Below, piece after piece: positions 51,199-59,522 of a DNA stretch of 64,000 nt. A model generated the notes under the pieces. The model had not been told where the DNA came from and did no database searches. It was given only the letters and a program-made list of their open reading frames with translations. Position numbers and translations under genes: made by a program. Numbering within the stretch: position 1 is the first letter of the stretch; the number at the start of each line of letters is the position of its first letter. This DNA is from Guptibacillus hwajinpoensis. GTDB taxonomy: Bacteria > Bacillota > Bacilli > Bacillales > Guptibacillaceae. Where the stretch lies: the NCBI RefSeq assembly GCF_001039475.1, contig NZ_LELK01000004.1, positions 495,055 to 559,054 on the forward strand, read 5' to 3'.

Positions 51199-54100
51199 TT
51201 GATTAAAACAGAGAGTGGTAAAAGGCGTTTGCATGTTGGTGATATGGAAGCTGTCTTTATGGATAGTGGTGATTTGTTTGAATTGCACTCTAAAACTACG
51301 ATGATTAACCAAGTGCTTTCTAATTCAATTGACGGAGCGCTAAATAATATTTATTTACGAGTGTTTTCATCAAAGGGCATTCAAGCATACCCGATGATTG
51401 GTGTACATACGAATAGCACGGTGAAATTTGGGGAGAATCAAGTTGTTTGGACTGGTGAGGTAGCAAATGTGCGTTATGAAGTAACCTTCATACTTACAGA
51501 GCAAAAAGTATGGTTCTGGTCCATTACGTTAGAAGCTAACGACGTTGAAGTTGATGTTATTTATGGACAGGATCTCGGCCTTGCTGAGAAGGGGGCTGTA
51601 AGAACAAATGAAGCGTACATGTCTCAGTATATGGATCATGCTGTATTTCAAACAGACAATGGCTATGTTGTCTGTACACGACAAAATCAGCCACAACAGG
51701 ATACATTTCCATACCTTCAGCAGGGATCATTGGGGAGAACATCCGGCTACTCAACAGATGGGTTTCAGTTCTTTGGTTTATCATATAAGGAAACGAACGA
51801 GCCAGAAGCATTGAAAAGCGATTCCCTTTCTAATGAAACGTATCAATACGAATTTGCTTATACTGCTCTACAATCCGAGCGGGTTACCTTAAATGGAGAG
51901 GAACAGTTTGTCTTTTACGGACTGTTTCAAGAAGATCATCCTGAAGCCGTAGAAAAGCGAGAGTTTGAAAGTGAGATTTTGGAAGCGTGGAATCAACTTG
52001 AAATCGAAGAAGAACTAGAAACAGCGAGAACTCCTGTCCGTTGTCTCACTGGCGATCCGGTTCATTCCCTCTCTATGACGGAAGAGGAAATCGAGACGTT
52101 ATTTCCTAATCGCATACAAGAGGAGCGGGAGCAAGGGGAGTTATTATCCTTTTTCACCCCAACGTTTGAGCACATTGTGTTGAAGACAAAAGAAACTCTC
52201 GTCGAGCGTCCGCACGGGCATATTCTTATGTCAGGTGAAAACGACAGAATGAATGAGAATGTTATTTCTACGACAGCTTACATGTACGGCATTTTTAATT
52301 CTCAAATTTCGTTAGGAAACACATCTTTTCATAAAATGATGAGCAACGCACGCAATCCTCTTAACATTCTCAAAACATCGGGCCAACGGATTTATGTGGA
52401 GCTTGAAGGAACATACAGGTTGCTTGCTATGCCATCGATGTTTGAAATGGGCTTTAACTATGCACGGTGGTTTTACAAATTTGAGGACGATTTAATTGTT
52501 ATAACAAACTTTACGACAGTTGATTCTACACAGGTACAGTTAGATGTAAGTTCTAAAAATGGTAAAGAGTATCGTTATCTCGTAACAAATCAGATCACAA
52601 TGTCGAACCATGAATATGAAGGAACTTACAATGTTAGTCGTGATGGGAATCTCTTAACCTTTAGAAGTGGAGATGGTGCTGATAGTGTCAAAATGAATCC
52701 CGAGCTAGCTTATCATCTATACGTCTCAGGTGGCGACGTTTTAGTTGGAGATGAGCGTTTACTAGCTGATCATGTTGAGCCAGGATCTGCTTCACTATCG
52801 GTTTTAAAGATTAATGCAGATAAGGAATGGTCACTCTGTATTCAGGGTTCACGTGTTGGGGATTTTGAGCCTGATGAACGAGTTGCAGAACTTGAGATTG
52901 AGCGGTATCGGTTATTTTATCAAAATGTGATGAACGATTTTCAGCTTAGTCTTGAAGAGAATAACGCTGAACTGGACAGGGTAAATGCAGTTGCCTGGTG
53001 GTACACGCACAACATGCTCGTTCACTATTCTGTTCCAAGAGGGCTTGAGCAATATATTGGGGCAGCATGGGGAACACGTGACGTCTGCCAGGGGCCAATG
53101 GAGTATTTTATGGCAACTCAGCACTACGATACGGTGAAAGAAATCATCAAAACAGTGTATGCTCATCAGTACGAAAAGGATGGAAATTGGCCACAATGGT
53201 TTATGTTTGATGAGTATTCAACTGTCCAGCAGGCTGATAGTCATGGCGATGTCATCGTATGGCCGTTGAAAGTTGTTGGGGATTATATCGCAGCAACAGG
53301 CGATGTCGCTATTTTGGAAGAGAAGATACCATTTACTAGCCAGAAGGATTTCGTTTTGACAGATCACACCGACACATTACATGCTCATATTGAAAAGCAG
53401 ATTACTTACATTAAAAAGAATTTTCTTCATCATACGCACCTCTCTTCTTACGGAGATGGGGACTGGGATGACACGCTCCAACCAGCCAACGCCCAGTTAA
53501 AGACTTATATGGTCAGTTCCTGGACGGTCGCCCTTACCTATCAGGCGGTGTTGAAGCTTTCGAAAGCTTTAGGGACGAAGGGGGAACTGGGTAAAGAGTT
53601 GAAAGAGCTTGCTGAAGGCATTCAGGAAGATTACAAGAAATTCATTCTAAACTCAGGTGTGTTGCCCGGATTTTTGTATATGGAGGATGAAAAAAATCCT
53701 GAGAAAATGTTGCACCCGGAAGATACGAAGACAGGCATCCAGTATAGGTTACTCCCAATGATTCGAGGGATGATTAGTGAGCTGTTGTCAGCGGAAGAAG
53801 CTGAGACGCATTATCAAATTATTAAAGAAAACCTCTATTGTCCAGATGGCGTGCGTCTCATGGACAAGCCTGCTAAATACGAAGGTGGAGTAAGCACCCA
53901 TTTTAAAAGAGCGGAACAAGCCGCGAATTTTGGTAGGGAAATTGGACTTCAATATGTTCATGCTCATATTCGTTTTGTTGAAGCTATGGCGAAGTTGGGT
54001 AAAGAGGATGAAGTGTGGCAGGGTCTGCAGATCATCAATCCTGTTGGGATAACGGACGTTGTAACGAATGCAGAGAAACGTCAGAGCAATGCGTATTTCA

Positions 54101-54519
54101 GCAGTTCTGATGGTAAATTCAAAACTCGTTATGAAGCACAGGAACGGTTTGATGAACTAAGAAAAGGGACTGTTCCTGTAAAAGGTGGCTGGCGTATTTA
54201 TTCGAGCGGCCCAGGAATTTATATGAATCAACTTATAACGAATACACTTGGTATTAGGCAAGAAGCAAAAGAAATGATTGTCGATCCGGTTCTCCCACAA
54301 AAACTAGATGGTTTAAAGTTCCGATATCGCTTTTGGAATAAGCCAATAACGTTTGTTTATCACCTGACAAAAGGGGAGCGACAAATTCTGGTTAACGGTG
54401 AGGAAGTCAAGGGAGTCGATGCTGAGAACCCATATCGTCAAGGTGGAGATGTGCTTCCTAAACATATGGTGGAAGAGCAATTGAATGATGAGTCAAATGT
54501 GATCGAGATTTGGAGATAG
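51199..54519 (+). CDS. GH94-type 1,2-beta-oligoglucan phosphorylase
   Basis: 1106 aa, close to the roughly 1,090 aa Listeria SOGP and longer than cellobiose phosphorylases. N-terminal beta-sandwich (about 1-290), linker, and (alpha/alpha)6 catalytic barrel (about 600-1010) with SSYGDGDWDDTLQPAN, where Asp755 or its neighbours supply the acid. Reaction: beta-1,2-glucan oligomer plus phosphate gives glucose-1-phosphate and a shorter chain. Cytosolic. Second gene of the GH3 operon. The assignment rests on length, sequence pattern and gene neighbourhood. Confidence 0.85.
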   Translation: MIKTESGKRRLHVGDMEAVFMDSGDLFELHSKTTMINQVLSNSIDGALNNIYLRVFSSKGIQAYPMIGVHTNSTVKFGENQVVWTGEVANVRYEVTFILTEQKVWFWSITLEANDVEVDVIYGQDLGLAEKGAVRTNEAYMSQYMDHAVFQTDNGYVVCTRQNQPQQDTFPYLQQGSLGRTSGYSTDGFQFFGLSYKETNEPEALKSDSLSNETYQYEFAYTALQSERVTLNGEEQFVFYGLFQEDHPEAVEKREFESEILEAWNQLEIEEELETARTPVRCLTGDPVHSLSMTEEEIETLFPNRIQEEREQGELLSFFTPTFEHIVLKTKETLVERPHGHILMSGENDRMNENVISTTAYMYGIFNSQISLGNTSFHKMMSNARNPLNILKTSGQRIYVELEGTYRLLAMPSMFEMGFNYARWFYKFEDDLIVITNFTTVDSTQVQLDVSSKNGKEYRYLVTNQITMSNHEYEGTYNVSRDGNLLTFRSGDGADSVKMNPELAYHLYVSGGDVLVGDERLLADHVEPGSASLSVLKINADKEWSLCIQGSRVGDFEPDERVAELEIERYRLFYQNVMNDFQLSLEENNAELDRVNAVAWWYTHNMLVHYSVPRGLEQYIGAAWGTRDVCQGPMEYFMATQHYDTVKEIIKTVYAHQYEKDGNWPQWFMFDEYSTVQQADSHGDVIVWPLKVVGDYIAATGDVAILEEKIPFTSQKDFVLTDHTDTLHAHIEKQITYIKKNFLHHTHLSSYGDGDWDDTLQPANAQLKTYMVSSWTVALTYQAVLKLSKALGTKGELGKELKELAEGIQEDYKKFILNSGVLPGFLYMEDEKNPEKMLHPEDTKTGIQYRLLPMIRGMISELLSAEEAETHYQIIKENLYCPDGVRLMDKPAKYEGGVSTHFKRAEQAANFGREIGLQYVHAHIRFVEAMAKLGKEDEVWQGLQIINPVGITDVVTNAEKRQSNAYFSSSDGKFKTRYEAQERFDELRKGTVPVKGGWRIYSSGPGIYMNQLITNTLGIRQEAKEMIVDPVLPQKLDGLKFRYRFWNKPITFVYHLTKGERQILVNGEEVKGVDAENPYRQGGDVLPKHMVEEQLNDESNVIEIWR

Positions 54520-54536
54520 TCTTGGAGAATTGATCA

Positions 54537-54550
54537 AAACGTTTCGAAAA
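54537..54550. promoter_or_regulatory. Degenerate operator-like AAAACGTTTCGA
   Basis: Half-conserved version of the GAAACGTTTC core after the phosphorylase gene. Its position beside a terminator argues against a promoter role. Confidence 0.3.
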
Positions 54551-54580
54551 AAGGAGCCGCTGGGTAGCGGCTCCTTTTAA
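54548..54580. terminator. Bidirectional terminator between phosphorylase and endoglucanase genes
   Basis: AAAAGGAGCCGCT / AGCGGCTCCTTTT around GGGT. Confidence 0.88.
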
Positions 54581-54589
54581 TTAACGGTG

Positions 54590-55948
54590 CTATTTAATAG
54601 AAAACGTTTCTTTCTTTAATAAGTCTTCAGGGTTCTTTCCAATTTCATCTTGATGGAAGTAATCTTTAATGATGCCATCTTCTAAATAGTTAGCAATGGC
54701 AACCATCGACATTCCCTGATCAAGAGCTAGATAAGCTTGTGTCACTTCACCAGTTTTCACGTTAACAGAATCATAGAATCCGTATTTACCGTAAGCACCA
54801 AAGTCTTTCAATGTTTTCAAGTTTTTGTACACTTCTTTTGGAGCATAATCAAGTGCGAGAAACGTTGCGTGAGGCGTAACGATCGCTCCTTCTGCACTAT
54901 AGCCGCTCATGCCAAGAGGAGTAGCGCCAAATTCCGAATAGTCATCTGGTGTTGCAGTGGGTGAAAGACCCCATGCACTGAAACCCATTTCTTCTGTCGC
55001 GTATTCAATCTGAATGTCCACATGACGCTTATTGTTAAGTCCAAGAGCATTCTTTCCAAGTTCTTTTTCCTTTAATACAAGCCCTGGCATTAATGCTTCG
55101 AACATGCTTCCGCCCCAACTAGGGACAAATTTCTGATCATTGTACGTATAGTGACCTTCAAACACATCGACACCATCGTAGGTCTCAGTGTATCCTTCTG
55201 GCTTTTGCGACTGCCAATCCCAGCTATCTGGCATCGTGCGGTACATCTTCCACCAGTGTTCTTCTGGAACATCGCCTTTCCCTATAGAGATATAACTAGC
55301 AACGCGTGGTTCTGTATAAAACGCGCCGTAATGATGTGCGGTTAAGCTCTCCGTTTTAACATCATAGCCTCCACGCATTTGCCCAACTTCTGGATCATAA
55401 AGAGTAGAATAATCCATCGCATCTACTAGCTTGCTTGTTTGGTCATTTAATTCCGGATAAGCCTGTCCAGCAACAATCAGTCCTGCAGATAGCCAACCGT
55501 TGTCAACGGTAGAAATGAATTCGCCCCAGTCTGTCATCAATGAACCGTCTTTCGTGTAGTACCAGTTATAAAAAAGGCCATGCCATTTCTCTGCCTCTTC
55601 TAATGTTTTAAGGCTTGTTTGAATACGAGACACAGCTTCTTCTCTTGAGATAAGTCCGATTTCTTCAGCTGAAACAGTGCTCATGAAATAGATTCCTATG
55701 TTGGTAGGCGAAGTGAAATCTTGAGGACTGATTTCACCATCTTCCATTCGAACAGCGTCATATGGAAGTCCCGTCTCTTCATTCGTAAAATCTTCAAAAT
55801 ATCGATATGTTTTCTTTGAAATCGCTTTCAATTGTTTAGAAAAAGCATGCTGCTTACCTTTAGAAAATTCATGAGCACCTGCGAATGATGGCAAAGCTCC
55901 ACTTATAATTAACCCGAGAGCAAGGAACAGAAAAAAGAATTTCTTCAT
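54590..55948 (-). CDS. Secreted GH144-type endo-beta-1,2-glucanase
   Basis: 452 aa from ATG 55948 (AAGGGA nine bases upstream). Signal peptide 1-25 (ALPSFAGA). The remainder is one (alpha/alpha)6 domain of the 'glucoamylase'/DUF3131-like group (PF10091) that includes GH144: TYRYFEDFTNEETGLPYDAV, TSPTNIGIYFMS, STVDNGWLSAGLIVAGQAYPE, FVPSWGGSMFEALMP and EMGFSAWGLSPT. Would cut extracellular beta-1,2-glucan to oligomers for the ABC importer. Own promoter and operator. Confidence 0.85.
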   Translation of the reverse strand: MKKFFFLFLALGLIISGALPSFAGAHEFSKGKQHAFSKQLKAISKKTYRYFEDFTNEETGLPYDAVRMEDGEISPQDFTSPTNIGIYFMSTVSAEEIGLISREEAVSRIQTSLKTLEEAEKWHGLFYNWYYTKDGSLMTDWGEFISTVDNGWLSAGLIVAGQAYPELNDQTSKLVDAMDYSTLYDPEVGQMRGGYDVKTESLTAHHYGAFYTEPRVASYISIGKGDVPEEHWWKMYRTMPDSWDWQSQKPEGYTETYDGVDVFEGHYTYNDQKFVPSWGGSMFEALMPGLVLKEKELGKNALGLNNKRHVDIQIEYATEEMGFSAWGLSPTATPDDYSEFGATPLGMSGYSAEGAIVTPHATFLALDYAPKEVYKNLKTLKDFGAYGKYGFYDSVNVKTGEVTQAYLALDQGMSMVAIANYLEDGIIKDYFHQDEIGKNPEDLLKKETFSIK

Positions 55949-55971
55949 CAATGCACTTCCCTTCATAAATT

Positions 55972-55989
55972 AGTGAAACGTTTCGATTA
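55972..55989. promoter_or_regulatory. LacI operator O3, endoglucanase gene
   Basis: AGTGAAACGTTTCGATTA; the minus-strand -10-like TATACT (55992-55997) is adjacent. Confidence 0.78.
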
Positions 55990-56106
55990 CTAGTATACAA
56001 AAAGAAAAGGTACCCGTAAACAGAAAGGAGAGGGAATGTCTGAATTTAGTGAAAACAGATCTATATACCTGAGTCTAAAGGAGGGTGAATCGCGCTTCGC
56101 GTTTCG

Positions 56107-56126
56107 CGGGTGACAGGCACCACCCG
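56107..56126 (+). repeat. REP-like palindrome, copy 15 (ACAGG loop)
   Basis: CGGGTGACAGGCACCACCCG, tag TAATTTGTCGAGG 27 bases on. Confidence 0.87.
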
Positions 56127-56250
56127 GTTTTTGGCACATCCAGTCATAATTTGTCGAGGTATTATTGAAGTGAGAGAATCTTCAGTTGGAGGCCCATTTT
56201 TATGATAGGATGACGTTAACAAAAACTTCCACCTATTAAGGAGTGATTCT

Positions 56251-57057
56251 ATGAAATTCGATTACCATACACACCATGAACGTTGCGGGCATGCTCAGGA
56301 TACGATTGAAGATTATATCCAAGCTGCGATCAAAAATGACTTACAGATGATAGGTATTTCTGACCACTCGCCGTTCTTTGCGAGTGAAAAAGATATGGCT
56401 ATGCCGGGTATTGCGATGGCAAAGAGTGAATTTTCATCTTATGTTGAGGAAGTGTTGAAGCTTAAGGAAAAGTACCGAGGTAAAATAGAGGTGCTTCTTG
56501 GCGTTGAGTCAGACTTTTTTAGAGACCATCATCCACTGTACAAAAGCATTTACGATCAGTATCCTTTTGATTACATTATTGGGTCTGTTCATTTCAGTAA
56601 CGAATCCAACATTTTCGATAAAAGAAGATGGGAGAACGTAACGGAGGAAGATGTTCGAAAGCAGAAGGAACATTATTACAAACTTATTGTAGAATCTGCT
56701 GAGAGCGGCGTGTTTGATATTCTTGGTCATATCGATGCGATGAAAGGGTTTTATCCAGATTTCACCAATGTGCATACACCAGAAGTGGAGAAAGCGTTGA
56801 AACGCCTTGGTGAAGTGGAGGCGACGATCGAAATCAATACGTCAGGTAAAAATAAAGATTGCGGTGGCTGGTATCCTGCGAATGACATGCTCGAGATGGC
56901 CTGTCACTATGGTGTTGGCGTGACGTTTGGATCTGATGCCCACTGGCCTACGCGTGTTGGAGATGAGTTTGAAGAAGTGCGTGATACGTTGAAGGAGATT
57001 GGATTCAAGAAATGGACAGTGTTTCGAGAGCGGAAGAAGGCGTTTGTTGAGTTGTAG
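56251..57057 (+). CDS. hisJ: Histidinol-phosphatase, PHP family
   Basis: 268 aa, the length of B. subtilis HisJ. PHP metal motifs DYHTHHERCGHA, GISDHSPF, GVESDFF, GSVHF, ILGHIDAMK and FGSDAHWP are complete. Dephosphorylates L-histidinol phosphate in histidine synthesis; the only his gene in the window, as HisJ is often unlinked. SD AAGGAG. Confidence 0.88.
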   Translation: MKFDYHTHHERCGHAQDTIEDYIQAAIKNDLQMIGISDHSPFFASEKDMAMPGIAMAKSEFSSYVEEVLKLKEKYRGKIEVLLGVESDFFRDHHPLYKSIYDQYPFDYIIGSVHFSNESNIFDKRRWENVTEEDVRKQKEHYYKLIVESAESGVFDILGHIDAMKGFYPDFTNVHTPEVEKALKRLGEVEATIEINTSGKNKDCGGWYPANDMLEMACHYGVGVTFGSDAHWPTRVGDEFEEVRDTLKEIGFKKWTVFRERKKAFVEL

Positions 57058-57069
57058 AAAGAGGTGAAA

Positions 57070-57108
57070 GGTAGAGTTGGGGTCTGACCCCTCTCTGACC
57101 CCTACCCT
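57070..57108 (+). repeat. GGGGTC-type palindrome, copy 1
   Basis: GGTAG..GGGGTC pairs with GACCCCTACC; contains GGGGTCTGACCCC. Sits in the 65-base hisJ / nucleoside hydrolase spacer. Related to the structures at 58054 and 58296. Confidence 0.65.
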
Positions 57109-57122
57109 AGGAGGTATGCTGA

Positions 57123-58040
57123 ATGAGAAGGGTAATAATCGACTGTGATCCTGGTCATGACGATGCAATTTCAATCATTCTGGCGGCATCCAGTGACCGT
57201 ATTCATATTGAAGGAATTACAACGGTAGCAGGTAATGTGGAGGTTGAGAAAACGACACTTAATGCATTAAGAGTTTGCGAATTGCTAGGACTAGATGTCC
57301 CTGTTGCTCGTGGAGCTGAACAGCCTCTTGTGAAAACACGAGAATTTGCGCCTGATATCCATGGGGATTCGGGATTGGAAGGTCCACAGCTTCCTGAAGT
57401 TCCAAAGAAAACAGCTATTGAACAGCACGCAGTCGATTTTATCATTGAAAAAGTGTTGAAGTCTGATGGAGAGATCACGCTCGTTCCAACGGGTCCACTC
57501 ACCAATATTGCTCTAGCAATCCAAAAAGCACCGACGATTGTGGAGAAGATCAAGGAGATTGTATTGATGGGTGGCGGAACATTTGGAAACTGGACACCTA
57601 CAGCCGAATTTAATATCTATGTGGATGCCGAAGCAGCGGAGATCGTCTTCAACTGTGGTGTTCCTGTAACGATGTTTGGGCTTGATGTCACTCATCAGGC
57701 AATTACAACTCCAGCTATTCTAGATAGAATTAATTCAATCGAAACTGGGGTTTCAGAATTTGTTAGAGACCTCCTCGTTTATTTTACGAAAACCTATAAA
57801 GAAGTCTTTGGCTTTGAAGGGGCCCCAATTCATGACGCATGTACGATTGCATACTTAATCGATGAATCCATCTTTGAGTTTGAGAAGGTTCGAGTTGATA
57901 TTGAAACAAAGGGTGAGTACACATACGGCACAACCTGTGTTGATCGACTGCATGTGACTGGAAGAGAGCCGAATGTAAAGTTTGCGTATAGCCTTGATTT
58001 CGAAAAGTTTTGGGTGCTGCTTCTTAGTGCTTTGAAATAG
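57123..58040 (+). CDS. Inosine-uridine preferring nucleoside hydrolase
   Basis: 305 aa. The calcium-binding N-terminal motif IDCDPGHDDA (Asp7, Asp9, Asp13, Asp14), the VPTGPLTNIA and MGGG segments and the late HDAC (IHDACTIAYLI) are intact. Splits ribonucleosides into base and ribose in the cytosol. SD TAGGAGG. The TAG stop lies in a 14-base tandem duplication that borders a GGGGTC palindrome. Confidence 0.9.
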   Translation: MRRVIIDCDPGHDDAISIILAASSDRIHIEGITTVAGNVEVEKTTLNALRVCELLGLDVPVARGAEQPLVKTREFAPDIHGDSGLEGPQLPEVPKKTAIEQHAVDFIIEKVLKSDGEITLVPTGPLTNIALAIQKAPTIVEKIKEIVLMGGGTFGNWTPTAEFNIYVDAEAAEIVFNCGVPVTMFGLDVTHQAITTPAILDRINSIETGVSEFVRDLLVYFTKTYKEVFGFEGAPIHDACTIAYLIDESIFEFEKVRVDIETKGEYTYGTTCVDRLHVTGREPNVKFAYSLDFEKFWVLLLSALK

Positions 58041-58060
58041 GGGTCATGAAATAGGGGTCA
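58033..58060 (+). repeat. 14-base perfect tandem duplication across a stop codon
   Basis: TGAAATAGGGGTCA occurs twice back to back; the first copy includes the TAG stop of the nucleoside hydrolase gene and the second runs into the palindrome. Confidence 0.85.
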
Positions 58061-58101
58061 GGTGCGTTACCGGTGATGGTACCGGTGACGTACCTGACCC
58101 C
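58054..58101 (+). repeat. GGGGTC-type palindrome, copy 2 (long)
   Basis: GGGGTCAGGTGCGTTACCGGT pairs with ACCGGTGACGTACCTGACCCC (21 bp arms, two wobble positions) around a short loop. Confidence 0.85.
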
Positions 58102-58111
58102 CCTCACAAAC

Positions 58112-58158
58112 AAAAAGCTACTAAATGTCCGCGCTCACAGGACACTTAGTAGCTTTTT
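58112..58158 (+). terminator. Terminator after the nucleoside hydrolase gene
   Basis: AAAAAGCTACTAA / TTAGTAGCTTTTT plus inner TGTCC/GGACA. Confidence 0.88.
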
Positions 58159-58243
58159 ATCTATCTATAAACAAATAAAGAATACCATATGAACTTAGGC
58201 ATGCAGCAAGAGACGGGTCCGAGCAAGCGAAGTAAGAATAACC

Positions 58244-58264
58244 GCGAGTGACAGGCACCACCCG
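58244..58264 (+). repeat. REP-like palindrome, copy 16 (ACAGG loop)
   Basis: GCGAGTGACAGGCACCACCCG, tag GTTTTGGTCGAA. Confidence 0.87.
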
Positions 58265-58295
58265 GTTTTGGTCGAAGAATGTCGCAAGGATAAAG

Positions 58296-58324
58296 AGGGG
58301 TCAGGCACACGCCTGCCCCCTTTT
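58296..58324 (+). repeat. GGGGTC-type palindrome, copy 3, terminator-like
   Basis: GGGGTCAGGC / GCCTGCCCCC around ACAC with T4; could end transcription or be a mobile repeat. Confidence 0.65.
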
Positions 58325-58406
58325 ATGTAACCCTCCTCTTTATCCATCTGATCCTCTTCATACGCACTTGACTAAAAATAAAAAATCTAATTTTTCAGTC
58401 AAAAGG

Positions 58407-58435
58407 TTGTAAAACGCTTACAATCATTTTATAAT
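58407..58435 (+). promoter_or_regulatory. Promoter of the sugar-acid operon with cre-like site
   Basis: TTGTAA, 17-base spacer, TATAAT. GTAAAACGCTTACA (58409-58422) between the boxes matches 12 of 14 positions of the CcpA cre consensus, suggesting catabolite repression. Confidence 0.7.
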
Positions 58436-58448
58436 ACAGATAAATCGA

Positions 58449-58470
58449 TTTACTAAATCGGTTTAGTAAA
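58449..58470. promoter_or_regulatory. Operator of the LacI regulator (kdgR-like)
   Basis: TTTACTAAA-TCGG-TTTAGTAAA, perfect 9 bp arms, directly downstream of the -10 and 27 bases before the regulator start: autoregulation. Confidence 0.8.
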
Positions 58471-58496
58471 CTATATAAAGATATGGAGATTGAATA

Positions 58497-59504
58497 ATGA
58501 AACCTGTAACGATGGCAGATGTAGCACGCAAAGCACAAGTATCTAAGAGTACCGTTTCTCAATATTTGAATAAACGGTATGACTATATGAGTGAACAGAC
58601 GAAAGTAAGAGTTGAAGAAGCCATTAGTGAACTTGGTTATCAACCAAACATTGTGGCAAGAAGCTTAAAGCAAAAATCCACGAAAACGATAGGGGTTATT
58701 GTTGCCAACATCCTTCATACATTTTCTACAGAAGTGAGTAGAGCAATAGAAGATGTGTGTCATGGTGAAGATTTTCATACAATTATTTGTAATGCAGATG
58801 ACGATCCTGTTAAAGAAAAGCGTTATATTGAAATGCTTCGTGCTAAACAGGTAGACGGTTTGATCGTCTTTCCGACTGGTGATAATCGCGACCTGTACAA
58901 AAAGATGTTGGATGAGCAGTATCCTCTAGTATTTTTAGACCGTTCCGTTCCGGATATTCCTGCATCTTCTATTATGTTGAACAATGAAAAAGCTATTGAA
59001 TTAGCAGTTGATCATTTTGTTCAGAAAGGCAACGAGCGTATCGCGATCATGACGACTTCGTTCATAGATAAGGTCACACCACGATATGAAAGAGTTGAGG
59101 GTTATAAAAAAGCGTTGCGCAATAGAAACATTGAAGTGAATGAAGAGTACATTCAATGTGTCGATCCCGAAATCATTCCGTTAACTCTTAAGCAAATGTT
59201 GGCGCTATCTACTCCACCAGATTGCATTATTGCAGGAAATGATTTTGTCCTAAAAGAAATTCTCCGCTTCTCAAAACAAGAGTCTTTAAGTATCCCAGAA
59301 GATTTGTCGGTGATCGGAATTGATGATGTACCTTATGCAAGTTTTTACAATCCATCCATTACGACTGTAGCTCAGCCGACTTTTAAAATGGGGAAAATGG
59401 CAGCTGAACTTTTGCTAGAAAAAATTAAGAAAAAACAGGTACAGGATGATCTATCAGAATATCGATTTGAGCCAACATTAATGGTGAGAGAATCAGTGAA
59501 CTAA
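58497..59504 (+). CDS. kdgR: LacI family transcriptional regulator (KdgR-like)
   Basis: 335 aa. HTH MADVARKAQVSKSTVSQYLNKRYDYMSEQTKVRV matches KdgR/KdgR-like regulators; effector domain to the end (VIGIDDVPYASFYNPSITTVAQP). First gene of the operon and flanked upstream by its likely operator. Represses the kinase/aldolase/TRAP genes until a sugar acid or its KDG-type intermediate appears (inference). The symbol reflects neighbourhood rather than proof. Confidence 0.8.
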   Translation: MKPVTMADVARKAQVSKSTVSQYLNKRYDYMSEQTKVRVEEAISELGYQPNIVARSLKQKSTKTIGVIVANILHTFSTEVSRAIEDVCHGEDFHTIICNADDDPVKEKRYIEMLRAKQVDGLIVFPTGDNRDLYKKMLDEQYPLVFLDRSVPDIPASSIMLNNEKAIELAVDHFVQKGNERIAIMTTSFIDKVTPRYERVEGYKKALRNRNIEVNEEYIQCVDPEIIPLTLKQMLALSTPPDCIIAGNDFVLKEILRFSKQESLSIPEDLSVIGIDDVPYASFYNPSITTVAQPTFKMGKMAAELLLEKIKKKQVQDDLSEYRFEPTLMVRESVN

Positions 59505-59522
59505 TTAGAAGGGGGACCAGGT

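Noticed and set aside
2397-58264. Direct-repeat array such as CRISPR
   Set aside because: The repeats are kilobases apart, palindromic and without regular spacers; no cas genes.
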